Source: Okeania sp. SIO1I7 (lineage in GTDB: Bacteria; Cyanobacteriota; Cyanobacteriia; Cyanobacteriales; Microcoleaceae). Taken from it: a DNA stretch of 64,000 nt. The translations under genes and the position numbers were made by a program. The stretch is taken from the NCBI GenBank assembly GCA_010672585.1, contig JAAHGF010000017.1, forward strand, positions 113,535-177,534. Reading direction: 5' to 3'. Below the pieces are notes generated by a model. That model was not told the DNA's origin and did not search any database. It saw only the letters and a list, made by a program, of their open reading frames with translations. This document shows, piece after piece, positions 19,080-27,920 of the stretch; position 1 is the first letter of the stretch, and each line of letters opens with the position of its first letter.

Positions 19080-20984
19080 ATGATAAAAAAAATTACCAAT
19101 CTTAAAGCAATTAGTCAAAAGATTGGCTCATCAACTCTAGGATTAATGGTATTTTTAGGAGTAATAACAAGTATTTGCCCTCTTGCCATGTCACACAACA
19201 ATGGAGATGAAAATCCACTTCAACTCTCGGAAGAAACCACAAAAAAATCTCTATTTATTGCCTATCCTTCCGCAAACCACAAAACTACTTCAGATAGAAT
19301 TTTTCTAATTGGTACAGCTTCTCCAGAAGCAGAGGTTACTGTTAATGGAAAAGCAATTAATGAGCGTAGTAAATCAGGTCATTTTGCTCCTAGTTTTCCA
19401 TTACAAATAGGGAAAAATATATTTACTGTGCGTCATCAAGACCAGGAAATTATATTAACAATAACACGCAATTCAAACCAACCACCTTTACCAGTGGGAA
19501 TAGCTTTTGGTCAAGACTCTTTGACTCCAACAAAAGATATTTCCAGAATGCCAGGAGAATTAATTTGTTTTCAGGCGATCGCTCCTCCAAATGCTAATAT
19601 TTCTGTGTTATTAGCTGAACAAACTATTCCCTTACTTTCCCAATCTCAAGTAGTAAATTTACCAGGAAATTTGGCAGTATTAACAGGAGAAAATCAACCA
19701 ATTCCTTCTGCGGGAGAATATTATCAAGGTTGTGCTAAAGCGGAAAAATCTGGAGATTTAGGTCAACCTGAATTTAAACTGAGTGTGAGTGGTCAAACTG
19801 TTACTCAAAAAGCACCGGGGAAAGTGACTATTCTTTCTCCCACTACATTTGAGGTGGCGGAGGTAACAGTAGAAGAGGGTGTGGCCAGAACTGGACCGAG
19901 TACCACTTATTCTCGTTTGACGCCTTTGCCAAAAGGCACAAAAGCTTTGATTACAGGGAAGGAAGGAGATTATTTACGTCTTGACTATGGTGGGTGGATA
20001 AAAGCTGATGAGACTAGGATATTTACAGATGCTGCTCCACCACGTTCGGTAATTCGGGGTGCTATTGCTCGTCAAGTTCAAGGTGCAACAGAAATCAGAT
20101 TTCCTTTGCAAGTACCGGTACCAGTAACAGTGGAACAAGGCGATGGTTATTTAACTTTAATTCTGCATAATACGACTGCTCAAACTGATACTATTCGTTT
20201 AGATGATGACCCTTTAATTGAGCGATTAGACTGGCAACCAATCTTGACTTCAACAGTGCAAAATGAGCAGGGAGTTAGGTATAAATTTTATTTAAAAACA
20301 GAGCAACAATGGGGTTATAAATTAGAATATGTTGGTACAATTTTGCGATTAACTTTGCGACATCCTCCAGCGGTAAATAGTGGGATTAATTTTATTAATA
20401 AACCTTTGACTGGAATGAAAATTTTGATTGATGCTGGACATGGCAGTGAGAATGATTTAGGTGCAAGAGGTCCGACTGGTTATCCGGAAAAAAATGTGAC
20501 ATTAATTGTGTCGAAGTTATTACAGGATGAGTTAATTGCACGGGGTGCTTCAGTATATATGACACGAAAAGCAGAAGAGGATTTATATCCTAAAGATCGC
20601 GTGGAAATGATTAATCAACAAGTTCCAGATTTAGCACTTTCGGTTCATTATAATGCTTTACCTGATTCTGGTGATGCGCTAAAAATTCAGGGAATTGGTA
20701 CTTTTTGGTATCATTCTCAAGCTCATAGTTTGGCAGTCTTTTTACATAATTATTTAGTGGAAAAATTAGACCGACCTTCTTATGGGGTATTTTGGAATAA
20801 TTTAGCTTTAGCTCGTCCGACAATAGCTCCTTCTGTATTGTTAGAGTTAGGATTTATGATTAATCCTTATGAATTTGAATGGATTATGAATTCTCAAGAA
20901 CAAAAGAAGTTAGCAAAGGTATTAGCAGATGGAATTGTTGAGTGGGTCAGAAGAAGGAGTCAGGAGTCAGGAGTCAGGAGTTAG
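19080..20984 (+). CDS. N-acetylmuramoyl-L-alanine amidase (AmiC-type, amidase_3)
   Basis: This exported cell-wall hydrolase cleaves the MurNAc-L-Ala bond. I start at ATG 19080 (MIKKITNLKAISQKIG), because it places a normal signal peptide (TLGLMVFLGVITSICPLA) near the N-terminus; an ATG at 19014 and a TTG at 18924 are possible. Order: Ig-like/stalk domain (about 60-120), a middle region, an SH3b-like domain (about 260-320, VARTGPSTTYSRL), an AMIN-like beta domain, then the zinc amidase (about 447-628). Zinc/catalytic motifs are LIDAGHGSE, the Glu of GYPEKNVTL, SVHYNA and LLELGFMIN. The last nine residues (RSQESGVRS) come from a GGAGTCAGGAGTCAGGAG repeat that supplies the stop. Confidence 0.92.
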   Translation: MIKKITNLKAISQKIGSSTLGLMVFLGVITSICPLAMSHNNGDENPLQLSEETTKKSLFIAYPSANHKTTSDRIFLIGTASPEAEVTVNGKAINERSKSGHFAPSFPLQIGKNIFTVRHQDQEIILTITRNSNQPPLPVGIAFGQDSLTPTKDISRMPGELICFQAIAPPNANISVLLAEQTIPLLSQSQVVNLPGNLAVLTGENQPIPSAGEYYQGCAKAEKSGDLGQPEFKLSVSGQTVTQKAPGKVTILSPTTFEVAEVTVEEGVARTGPSTTYSRLTPLPKGTKALITGKEGDYLRLDYGGWIKADETRIFTDAAPPRSVIRGAIARQVQGATEIRFPLQVPVPVTVEQGDGYLTLILHNTTAQTDTIRLDDDPLIERLDWQPILTSTVQNEQGVRYKFYLKTEQQWGYKLEYVGTILRLTLRHPPAVNSGINFINKPLTGMKILIDAGHGSENDLGARGPTGYPEKNVTLIVSKLLQDELIARGASVYMTRKAEEDLYPKDRVEMINQQVPDLALSVHYNALPDSGDALKIQGIGTFWYHSQAHSLAVFLHNYLVEKLDRPSYGVFWNNLALARPTIAPSVLLELGFMINPYEFEWIMNSQEQKKLAKVLADGIVEWVRRRSQESGVRS

Positions 20985-21041
20985 GAGTTAGGAATAAGTA
21001 GAGGATGCTCAACCTTTAAACGTTTAATATTGCTAGAAATT

Positions 21042-21255
21042 TTACCGATAAATTGTGGTTTAAAGTCTCCCCTTTTAAGGGGAAAAAAGCGGTCGTTTGC
21101 GGAGCAGTCCGTTAGGATGGGATGGCGTTCGCGTAGCGTCCCGGAGGGAACGGTCTCCTCGCCATATCCAATCGACCAAGAGAAGAAAAAATTTTTCCTT
21201 TGAGTTAATCCTCTTCTTTTGAAGGAAAGGTAATTATTAATTATTAATTGTTAAA
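21042..21255 (-). repeat. R1 dispersed element, copy C
   Basis: Reverse orientation: TTACCGA at the left, CTCCCCTTTTAAGGGG, AAAAAAGCGGTCG, GCCATATCCAATCGACCAAG, then (TTAATTA)n. An insertion with GATGGCGTTCGCGTAGCGTC expands the centre. The 50 bases left of it (from 20993) are repeated left of copy D, so the C and D segments are a local duplication. Confidence 0.8.
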
Positions 21256-21443
21256 TATTTCCTTTGAAGAAGTAGTCAAAAGTCATAATCAAGTAACATT
21301 AATTAACCGTAATGTAGGAACGTTGCATGCAACGTCTCTACCAGGTTGAGCAAAGATTGTTTATTACAGTTATTTAATGAGACATGATATTAGGAGTCAA
21401 TAGAGGATACTCAATCTTTAAACGTTTAGTCTTGCTATAAATT

Positions 21444-21618
21444 TTACCGAAAAATTGTGGGTATGCGCCTCCCCTTTTAAGGGGATAATAAGCGGTCGAG
21501 GGATGGCGAGGTCTCCTCGCCATATCCAATCGACCAAGAGAAGAAAAATTTTCATCTCTTTGTCAATCCTCTTCTTTCAAGGAGAGGTAATTATTCATTA
21601 TTCATTATTCATTATTAG
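21444..21618 (-). repeat. R1 dispersed element, copy D
   Basis: It has the same layout as copy C with a shorter centre (AAGCGGTCGAGGGATGGCGA). The upstream flank (AGAGGATACTCAATCTTTAA, 21403) matches that of copy C (AGAGGATGCTCAACCTTTAA, 21000). Confidence 0.8.
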
Positions 21619-21801
21619 TAAGCATTCAGCCGTCAGCCATCAGCTATCAGCTATTGCTTTTAGTTTAGGAGAAAAGCTTTATTAATTGTCTTACGACAAA
21701 AGTTGCCTCCTTTGCCCTTAAAGTCTATTTTAGTTTAAACACTGTCCTTAAAAGAAACACTCTTGTTGCTGATAGCTGACGGCTAATAGCTGAATGCTTA
21801 C
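21618..21801 (-). repeat. R4 dispersed element, copy 2
   Basis: Inverted termini GTAAGCATTCAGCCGTCAGC and GCTAATAGCTGAATGCTTAC bound 184 bases. The left half is the reverse complement of the right half of copy 1 (AGCTATTGCTTTTAGTTTAG, GAGAAAAGCTTTATTAATTG). Confidence 0.75.
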
Positions 21802-21886
21802 CATTATTAATTGTTGAATATTCCCTATTCTATATCAGTCTAATTTGGATATATGTGCAATTAAACGGATTTAATATAATTGGCAA

Positions 21887-21972
21887 TATGGAGTATTTTG
21901 GTATGATTTAGCATTAATCAGTTCAACGATTTTTCCTTCTATATTGTTGGAATGAGGGTTGATTATTAATTA
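21887..21972 (+). pseudogene. Relic of an amidase_3 gene (C-terminal part)
   Basis: The frame from 21887 reads YGVFWYDLALISSTIFPSI, then LLE-stop-GLIIN. It aligns residue by residue with YGVFWNNLALARPTIAPSV and LLELGFMIN of the intact amidase ending 900 bases upstream. The Leu codon after the zinc-region Glu has become TGA and flanking sequence is unrecognisable, so this is the remnant of a second copy. Confidence 0.7.
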
Positions 21973-22206
21973 CAGCAAATTTCAGGAAGCGTGAGGTACA
22001 GTTTAAGACTAATTTATAATTTTTATTCATTTTTTATTCTCTGTTCAGAGTTGCCTAAAAACATAAAAGTTTGTACTTTATCAACTCGAAAACTGCTGTA
22101 TATAGCAACTGCCATTACTACTCTTGATTTCTGGAATATCTAAAACAACGGAATATCAGTAATCAACCTTCCTCCCTCTTCCTTCTTCCTTCTTCCTTCT
22201 TCCTTC

Positions 22207-23028
22207 TTACTTCTTCCTTAAAGGTTGTACTAAAGGCAAAAAATATGACACTAATTGTTGATTTCCGACAACCAAAGTAGGAAAGGGATGACTCGAATAA
22301 TCTTTGCCAATTTTTAAAGGAAAAATATCTGTAGATTCTAATGGTATCCATACTGCACCTGCAGCTTTTGCTATTACCCAAGATCCTGCAATATCCCAAA
22401 TTCTAGGTGTAGCTTCAACTCCTGCAATAGATGCACCACAAGCAACAAGTAAAAAGTTATAACTTGCTATGCCTAACATTCTAATTTTTGTGGGAATTTG
22501 AGGTAAAATTTTGGTACTTCGGGAACAAAGATTAAATAAATGATTACTATTAATTTTGTCTTGATTTGGTTGAATTGGTTGATGATTTAAAAATGCTCTG
22601 ATGATAGGTGGGTTAGATAAATAAGTCTGGTTTTCTTGATAATAAAAACCATAATAAGATTGGTTTAATGGAGGCAAATGTATATAGCCAAATATGGGAA
22701 TACCTTGATACAATAATGCGATAGAAGTTCCCCAAATTGGTATACCTTGAGCAAAGTTTGTTGTAGCATCTAAGGGGTCAATAATCCAACACCATTCATT
22801 ACTAGGAAATATCTGTTGAGTTTCTTCTGTTAAGATTCCATGAGTGGGAAAAGTACGAGCGATCGCTTCTCTAATTTCTCTATCTGCCCATTTATCGGAT
22901 TTAGTAATTAAACTACCGTCAGCTTTTTCATCTGCTGTAACATTTCCGAAGTCTTTTAATAATTGATTTCCTACTCGAAAAGTTGTTGTTTCTGCGAAGT
23001 TTAAAACTTGATTCCAGAATTCTGTCAT
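22207..23028 (-). CDS. Inositol-monophosphatase-family phosphatase
   Basis: The 273-residue protein belongs to the Mg-dependent IMPase/FBPase/PAP-phosphatase fold. Metal-binding motifs appear in order: GILTEETQ (first Glu pair, near 67-71), IIDPLDATTNFAQG (usual DPIDGTxNF; the Gly is Ala here) and the C-terminal WDIAGSWVIAKAAGA with the conserved WD. Cyanobacterial members hydrolyse inositol-1-phosphate, histidinol phosphate or similar; the substrate cannot be read from sequence. A start at ATG 23028 fits. The last residues (QPLRKK) and stop lie in a GGAAGAAGGAAGAAG repeat tract (22170-22216), so the original C-terminus may have been trimmed. Confidence 0.85.
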   Translation of the reverse strand: MTEFWNQVLNFAETTTFRVGNQLLKDFGNVTADEKADGSLITKSDKWADREIREAIARTFPTHGILTEETQQIFPSNEWCWIIDPLDATTNFAQGIPIWGTSIALLYQGIPIFGYIHLPPLNQSYYGFYYQENQTYLSNPPIIRAFLNHQPIQPNQDKINSNHLFNLCSRSTKILPQIPTKIRMLGIASYNFLLVACGASIAGVEATPRIWDIAGSWVIAKAAGAVWIPLESTDIFPLKIGKDYSSHPFPTLVVGNQQLVSYFLPLVQPLRKK

Positions 23029-23193
23029 TTTAGCTTTTTTATCCCACTAGATTGTTGTTTGAAAGTTTATTGAAAGAATATTAATCAGTCATTTAAATTA
23101 TCAGTTGTCAGTAAACTTAAGTTATTAGTTTAATTTTCAACCTTGAGTTTTTAGATTTTCATTTTGAGATTTTCTAGATAATGCCTAAGTATT

Positions 23194-23308
23194 AACAAAG
23201 TCAGAAGTCAGAAGTTATTTTTGTAACGGGGATGCGTGAGCAACTCCCCAAAAATATTTCGCCTTAACTTAAAGGGCGGTTTTTTAGACCCAATTATTTT
23301 GATAATAC
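23194..23308 (+). repeat. R2 dispersed element, copy 1
   Basis: It runs from AACAAAGTCAGAAGTCAGAA through GTTATTTTTGTAACGGGGAT and CCCCAAAAATATTTCGCCTT to GACCCAATTATTTTGATAAT. Other copies are at 24509-24604 (reverse) and 27630-27920 (interrupted by R1). Confidence 0.75.
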
Positions 23309-23366
23309 CTGGAGGCTAACTATGAATATTTTATAATGATAGAGGGCATAATTAAAAATAAAATTT

Positions 23367-23830
23367 ATGAATCATCGAAAGCGGGTTTCTCTATACTTTA
23401 TTATTTTGGCAGTTATGGGGGTAAGTTGTTTGTTATACCCTACTAATGCCCAAAAAATTGACCGAAAAATTGTGGTCCAAAGCCTTCCTTTTTAAGGGGA
23501 TAAAAAAAAGAATATTCCTGATGTCAAACTTCCTTATTCCAGAGGTTAATGACTAATAATTAATAACTAATAACTGATAACTGATAACTGAAATAACCTT
23601 GTCCACCAGAAGTAAAAAGAACAGCTAAAAATACTTGTAGATTCGGTCCTCAATATGGAATTATTTATCGGAATGTTGATCATAGTTGTTTTGCTATTGA
23701 AGGAACAGGTGGAGGTATTGGAGGTGCGACTTATGAATATGGTTTTCCTGTAGAAACTTCTTTATTTGGGCAGGTTTATATTCAGTTTGGTGAAGGTATT
23801 GGTGGGGTGAAAAAACCATTCTTTGGAGGA
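23367..23830 (+). pseudogene. Small exported protein gene broken by an R1 fragment
   Basis: From ATG 23367 the frame encodes a clear signal peptide (VSLYFIILAVMGVSCLLY, then PTNAQ as likely cleavage region). It then runs into R1-derived sequence (TTGACCGAAAAATTGTGG, about 23458-23520) and a TAATAACTGATAACTG tract. Coding character resumes at 23600 (CPPEVKRTAKNTCRFGPQYG, then SCFAIEGTGGGIGGATYEYG). The parts look like one Cys-containing secreted protein with an inserted element between them. I do not recognise the family. The 3' end meets an R3 element. Confidence 0.55.
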
Positions 23831-23922
23831 GTCAGGAGGAAACAAAGAAGGAAGAAGAAAATAAAGTTTTTTAGTGCGTAAACGTAAGGGAGTTCTATCG
23901 CGTTTTTCAAAGGACATGATAT
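23819..23922. repeat. R3 dispersed element, copy 2
   Basis: GGAGGAGTCAGGAGGAAACA, GAAGGAAGAAGAAAATAAAG, TTTTTTAGTGCG and a terminal AAAGGACATGATATAAC match the copy at 17562-17652. Confidence 0.5.
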
Positions 23923-24020
23923 AACTCTATTTAACAGGAAAGTTTGTATATAAATTTATTCTTAAATTAACAATTAATCAATAAAAATCACTTCTCTTTG
24001 GAAGATACAGTAGATTCCAT

Positions 24021-24250
24021 TTCATTAATGGATAATTGATAATGGATAATTGATAATTACCTCTGGTTAAAACCATTCTTGATTGAATATAAGGAAATAT
24101 TATTTCTTCACAGGAGTCGATTGGATATGGCGAGGAGACCTCGCCATCCCATCCTACGGAATGCTCCGCAAACGACCGCTTTTTTTCCTTTAAAAGGGGA
24201 GGCTTCAAGGCGCGAATTATTTAATTATTAATTAGTTAATTATTCGGTAA
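24021..24250 (+). repeat. R1 dispersed element, copy F
   Basis: TTCATTAATGGATAATTGAT, AATTACCTCTGGTTAAAACC, the core GTCGATTGGATATGGCGAGG, GACCGCTTTTTTTCC and the end TTCGGTAA. It is a regular full-length member, with GAGGAGACCTCGCC forming a small central palindrome. Confidence 0.85.
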
Positions 24251-24447
24251 ATGTGGCACAGTAGTTCAGAGTTCAAATAATAAAAGCTTACTTAACAAAA
24301 TACTCAGGATTAGAAAAACTATATTCTTTCTTTCCTGCTACCTACTCCCTACTTTCAAGAAGATGTAGCAAGAATGCGTGAAATTTAGTATTACTCAAAA
24401 ATCAGTAATCTCCTTGAATCAAAAATTTTCCATCTTTTCACCCACTC

Positions 24448-24771
24448 AATATCTTCAAAACTTTAACCTAATCTAACTTTTCTAAACAGACCAAAGCATT
24501 ATCAAAATAATTGGGTCTAAAACCCCGCCTTTTAAAGTGAAATATTTTTGGAGCGAAGCTCAAATCCCCGTTACAAAAATAACTTCTGACTTCTTTAAAA
24601 TCAGGCACAGCTTCAATAGAACGTTTACCCTTATCTAATAACACATTTCTCTCCGGCAAATTTACTTGTAAATTACCTGGTTTTATCGGAGCTAAATAAA
24701 CTCTTACTTGAAACTCAGCCAAATCATTTTGCAACAGTACCTTATCCCAATTTTTTCAACTCAAATTTACT
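24448..24771 (-). pseudogene. Extra copy 1 of the molybdoenzyme gene 3' end, carrying R2
   Basis: The reverse-strand frame 24734-24468 encodes NDLAEFQVRVYLAPIKPGNL, VLLDKGKRSIEAVPD and, after an insertion, NALVCLEKLD. These are the last ~70 residues of the molybdoenzyme that ends at 25136. The insertion of 32 codons between VPD and NALV is an R2 element (about 24509-24604) that keeps the frame open. Upstream domains are absent, so it is a duplicated gene end and not a gene. Confidence 0.8.
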
Positions 24772-25135
24772 CAATATCTCCAAAACTTCAATCTAATCTA
24801 ACTTTTTTTAAACAGACCAAAGTATTATAATCAGGCACAGCTTCAATAGAACTTTTACCCTTATCTAATAACACATTTCCTTCCGGCTAGTGTACTTTTA
24901 AACAATTAATAATTAATTATTTCCTTTCCTTAAAAAGAAGAGGATTGACTCAAAGGAAAAAATTTTCTTGTTTCTCCTTGAAACGAGAGGCTTTAAACCT
25001 TAAGTATTCGGTAAATTACCTGGTTTCATAGGAGCTAAATAAACTCTTCTTTGAAACTCACCCAAATCATTTTTCAACAGTACTTTATCCCCATCTTTTA
25101 AACTCAAATTTACTGAATATTCTCAAAACTTCAAA
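24772..25135 (-). pseudogene. Extra copy 2 of the molybdoenzyme gene 3' end, carrying R1 copy G
   Basis: Sequence equivalent to the gene's 3' end (TCAATCTAATCTAACTTTTT, AGTATTATAATCAGGCACAG, CACATTTCCTTCCGGC) is interrupted at 24901-25014 by a short R1 and resumes with ATTACCTGGTTTCATAGGAG. Comparison with the intact gene (GTACTTGTAAATTACC at 25229-25244) shows the element sits at a TAA that is duplicated on both sides. Frameshifts are present. Confidence 0.75.
24901..25014 (+). repeat. R1 dispersed element, copy G (short form)
   Basis: This copy lacks the GTCGATTGGATATGG core; it keeps ACAATTAATAATTAATTATT, AAGAGGATTGACTCAAAGG, GAGAGGCTTTAAACC and the end TATTCGG, flanked by TAA on both sides. 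It is inserted in a duplicated gene end whose uninterrupted version lies 200 bases away. Confidence 0.85.
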
Positions 25136-27361
25136 CTAATCTAACTTTTCTAAACAGACTAAAGCATTATAATCAGGCACACCTTCAATAGAACGTTTAC
25201 TCTTATCTAATAACACGTTTCCTTCCGGCCAATGTACTTGTAAATTACCTGGCTTCATCGGAGCTAAATAAATTCTTCCTTGAAACTCTCCCAAATCATT
25301 TTTCAACAATACTTTATCCCCATCTTTTAAACTCAAATTTTCTGCATCAATAGGATTAATTAAAACTGCTTCTCGCATAGCTCCAGTAATAGCATCCTTA
25401 CTTGACTGCACCATACTATTAAACTGCTTACCTCTACGAGTCGCCACTAAAAAATATCCTTCTTTTAACTCTTCTTGAGGCAGAGAAAGTATTGAAAAAT
25501 TAGCCTTACTATCCGGTGTGGGAAAATTCCAACCAAAACATAAATGAGAACCACCATATTGAAAATTATCTCCTGGTTCTTTTAAATGCTGAATTCCCGA
25601 ATATTGCGGAATTACTAAAGCAATTTCCTGACGAATTTCTGAAGTATTTTCAAACTCTAATTGATTTGCCAAATCAGGACGTACTAACTTTGCCAAATCC
25701 ATAAAAACTTCCCATTCCGGGCGAGCTTCTCCAATTCTCGGTCCGGGAATTTCCGGGCTAAAAATCACCCTTCTTTCCGTAGTTGTTTCTGTTACCCCTC
25801 CCGGAATTTCATAACGAGTCGTCGCAGGTAATAATATTACCGTTTCTCCCGGTTCAACCAACATTTGATTAGAACAAACAATATCCTGATGTATTCTCAA
25901 AGGCAATCGTTTTATAGCAGCTTCTACATAATCTGGATCTGGCAAAACTTCTAAAAAATTTCCCCCTACAGAAAACAAAACATCTAACTTTCCTTCCGCA
26001 GCATTATCAATCATTTCCGAAGCAATTAAACCAGGAGAATTAGGCACAGAAAAACCCCAAAAATTACTCATAACTTCAGCATTTTCTTGGTTAATCTTTC
26101 TCCCTCCAGGAAACACCGTAGAATAGCATCCCATTTCTGCTCCTCCTTGCACCCCAGAATGACCCCGAATTGGCATTAAACCACAGCCTTCTCTACCTAC
26201 AAAACCTTTAGTTAAAGCTAAATTAATAATAGCTCTGACATTATCTTCCCCACACTCATGTTGAGTAATACCCATACTCCAAACAAATACTGCTTTTTCT
26301 GCTTCTTTTACCATTTTGGCAAAGGCATACATTTCGTCGCGGGTGCTTCCAGAAAAGCGTTCTAATTCTTCCCAAGATTGAACATCTAATGAAGCTTTTA
26401 ATTCTTCAAATTGATTCGTATAATTATCGATAAAAAATTTATCTATCCAATCATTAGCAATGAGATGTTTAATAGTGCCATTCAGGAAAGCCAAATCACC
26501 ATTGACATTAACTAAAAAGAAATCTTCGGCAAACTTAGTACCAAATAAAGCACTTTCAGGAATAGACGGTACCCAATAACGTTCCATTCCTGGTTCCCGG
26601 TAAGTGTTAATAACTACAATTTTTGTACCTGCTTTTTTTGCCCAGTGTAAATATTTAACAGTAACAGGTTGATTATTTGCTACGTTAGAACCGATAAATA
26701 CTAATAAATCTGTACCTATCCAGTCTTTGTAAGAACAAGTAGTAGCAGCAGCACCAATAGTAGTTTTGAGCGCTCCGGTACTAGGGGAATGACAAATGCG
26801 GGCCGCATTATCAATGTTATTAGTGCCCATCGCCCGTGCAGCTTTTTGGGCCACATAATAAGTTTCATTTACAGTGCCGCGACTGGTGAGGTAGAAACCC
26901 AGACGGTCTGGATAAGTATTTTTGAGGCGATCGCTAATTACTTCTAAAGCTTCATCCCAACTAATTCGCCGAAACCCTTTGTCTCCTTTGTCGCGACGCA
27001 TGGGGTAAGGCAGTCGTCCCATTTCTCGTAATTCTGCACTACTTTTTTTTTGTAGTTGAGAAACATCTGCCAGTATTTCTGGGTTAAAAGCGGCCATGGT
27101 ATTAAGGCGCAATAGTCGCAGACGGACATTACATAAATGAAAGCCATCGAGTGTCCAGTCTTTCATCCCAGTAGTACCGAGGGAACACCCGTCACAGACT
27201 CCTTTATTGAGAATTTCCCAAGCGTAGGGGAGTTGGTCGAGATTTTCAATTGTTGCGCGTATTAATTCCCAGTAGTTATTGGGGTATTGTTCGCCAATAC
27301 CGAAGGGTTTCCAACTTGCCCAAATTTCCGGGTTCCAGATTTTATTTGGCTTAGGTAACAT
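25136..27361 (-). CDS. FdhF/YdeP-family molybdopterin oxidoreductase
   Basis: The 741-residue protein is a molybdopterin-dependent oxidoreductase of the formate-dehydrogenase-alpha/YdeP group. It has an N-terminal Cys pair (GVCDGCSLGTTG, C56 and C59), the main catalytic fold (YVAQKAARAMGTNNIDNAAR, VFIGSNVANNQPVTVKYLHW, GMERYWVPSIPESALFGT), GREGCGLMPIRGHSGVQGG, and a C-terminal cofactor-binding barrel (VATRRGKQFNSMVQ, GDKVLLKNDLGEFQGRIYLA). The classical CxxCxxxC iron-sulfur signature of NapA-type enzymes is not present in full. Family members are linked to formate or acid-stress metabolism, but the substrate here is unknown. No fdhD or other subunit gene is adjacent. Its 3' end is repeated twice downstream. 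Confidence 0.9.
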   Translation of the reverse strand: MLPKPNKIWNPEIWASWKPFGIGEQYPNNYWELIRATIENLDQLPYAWEILNKGVCDGCSLGTTGMKDWTLDGFHLCNVRLRLLRLNTMAAFNPEILADVSQLQKKSSAELREMGRLPYPMRRDKGDKGFRRISWDEALEVISDRLKNTYPDRLGFYLTSRGTVNETYYVAQKAARAMGTNNIDNAARICHSPSTGALKTTIGAAATTCSYKDWIGTDLLVFIGSNVANNQPVTVKYLHWAKKAGTKIVVINTYREPGMERYWVPSIPESALFGTKFAEDFFLVNVNGDLAFLNGTIKHLIANDWIDKFFIDNYTNQFEELKASLDVQSWEELERFSGSTRDEMYAFAKMVKEAEKAVFVWSMGITQHECGEDNVRAIINLALTKGFVGREGCGLMPIRGHSGVQGGAEMGCYSTVFPGGRKINQENAEVMSNFWGFSVPNSPGLIASEMIDNAAEGKLDVLFSVGGNFLEVLPDPDYVEAAIKRLPLRIHQDIVCSNQMLVEPGETVILLPATTRYEIPGGVTETTTERRVIFSPEIPGPRIGEARPEWEVFMDLAKLVRPDLANQLEFENTSEIRQEIALVIPQYSGIQHLKEPGDNFQYGGSHLCFGWNFPTPDSKANFSILSLPQEELKEGYFLVATRRGKQFNSMVQSSKDAITGAMREAVLINPIDAENLSLKDGDKVLLKNDLGEFQGRIYLAPMKPGNLQVHWPEGNVLLDKSKRSIEGVPDYNALVCLEKLD

Positions 27362-27629
27362 AATTTATTTAGCTAATATAACAATTTTTATTGCACAATA
27401 ATTATCGGGTAAATTTTTAGGGTTATGTTATTTTTGAAGAGAAATTAATATCATCTTAATATTGTCATTCATAGACATTTTCAGAAAATAGGGAACAGGG
27501 AATTAACGGGTGTATCTCAATTTTGAATAAAGCCAAAAATTTATCGCTTTTAGGCAACAGGCAACAGCTCATCTGGCAACAGGGAATAGATAAGAAAAAA
27601 GTATTTTTGCTTGCTATGAGATGCACCCG

Positions 27630-27920
27630 AATTAACAAAGTCAGAAGTCAGATAGGGGAGCTGTCGGTAGGGCGACGTACAGAAGTTATTTTTTTCAATA
27701 ATTTAGAATTACCTCTTCTTATAAATAAGAGGATTGGATAAAAAGATTTTTTTTCTTCTCTTGGTCGATTGGATATGGCGAGGAGACCTCGCCATCCCTC
27801 GACCGCTTTTTTATCCATGAATAGAGAGGCTTTATACCTGAATTTTTCGGTAACGGGGATTTGAGCAACTCTCCAAAAATATTTCGCCTTAAAAGGCGGG
27901 GTTTTATAACATTTATCAAA
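27630..27920 (+). repeat. R2 copy 2 with an R1 element (copy H) nested inside
   Basis: R2 starts with ATTAACAAAGTCAGAAGTCA (27631), is stretched by GGGGAGCTGTCGGTAGGG, and continues to GAAGTTATTTTTTT. It is then interrupted from about 27697 to 27850 by R1 (GAATTACCTCTTC, GTCGATTGGATATGGCGAGG, ATTTTTCGG) and resumes with TAACGGGGATTTGAGCAACT and TATTTCGCCTTAAAAGGCGG. The order shows that R2 was in place before R1 moved in. Confidence 0.8.
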
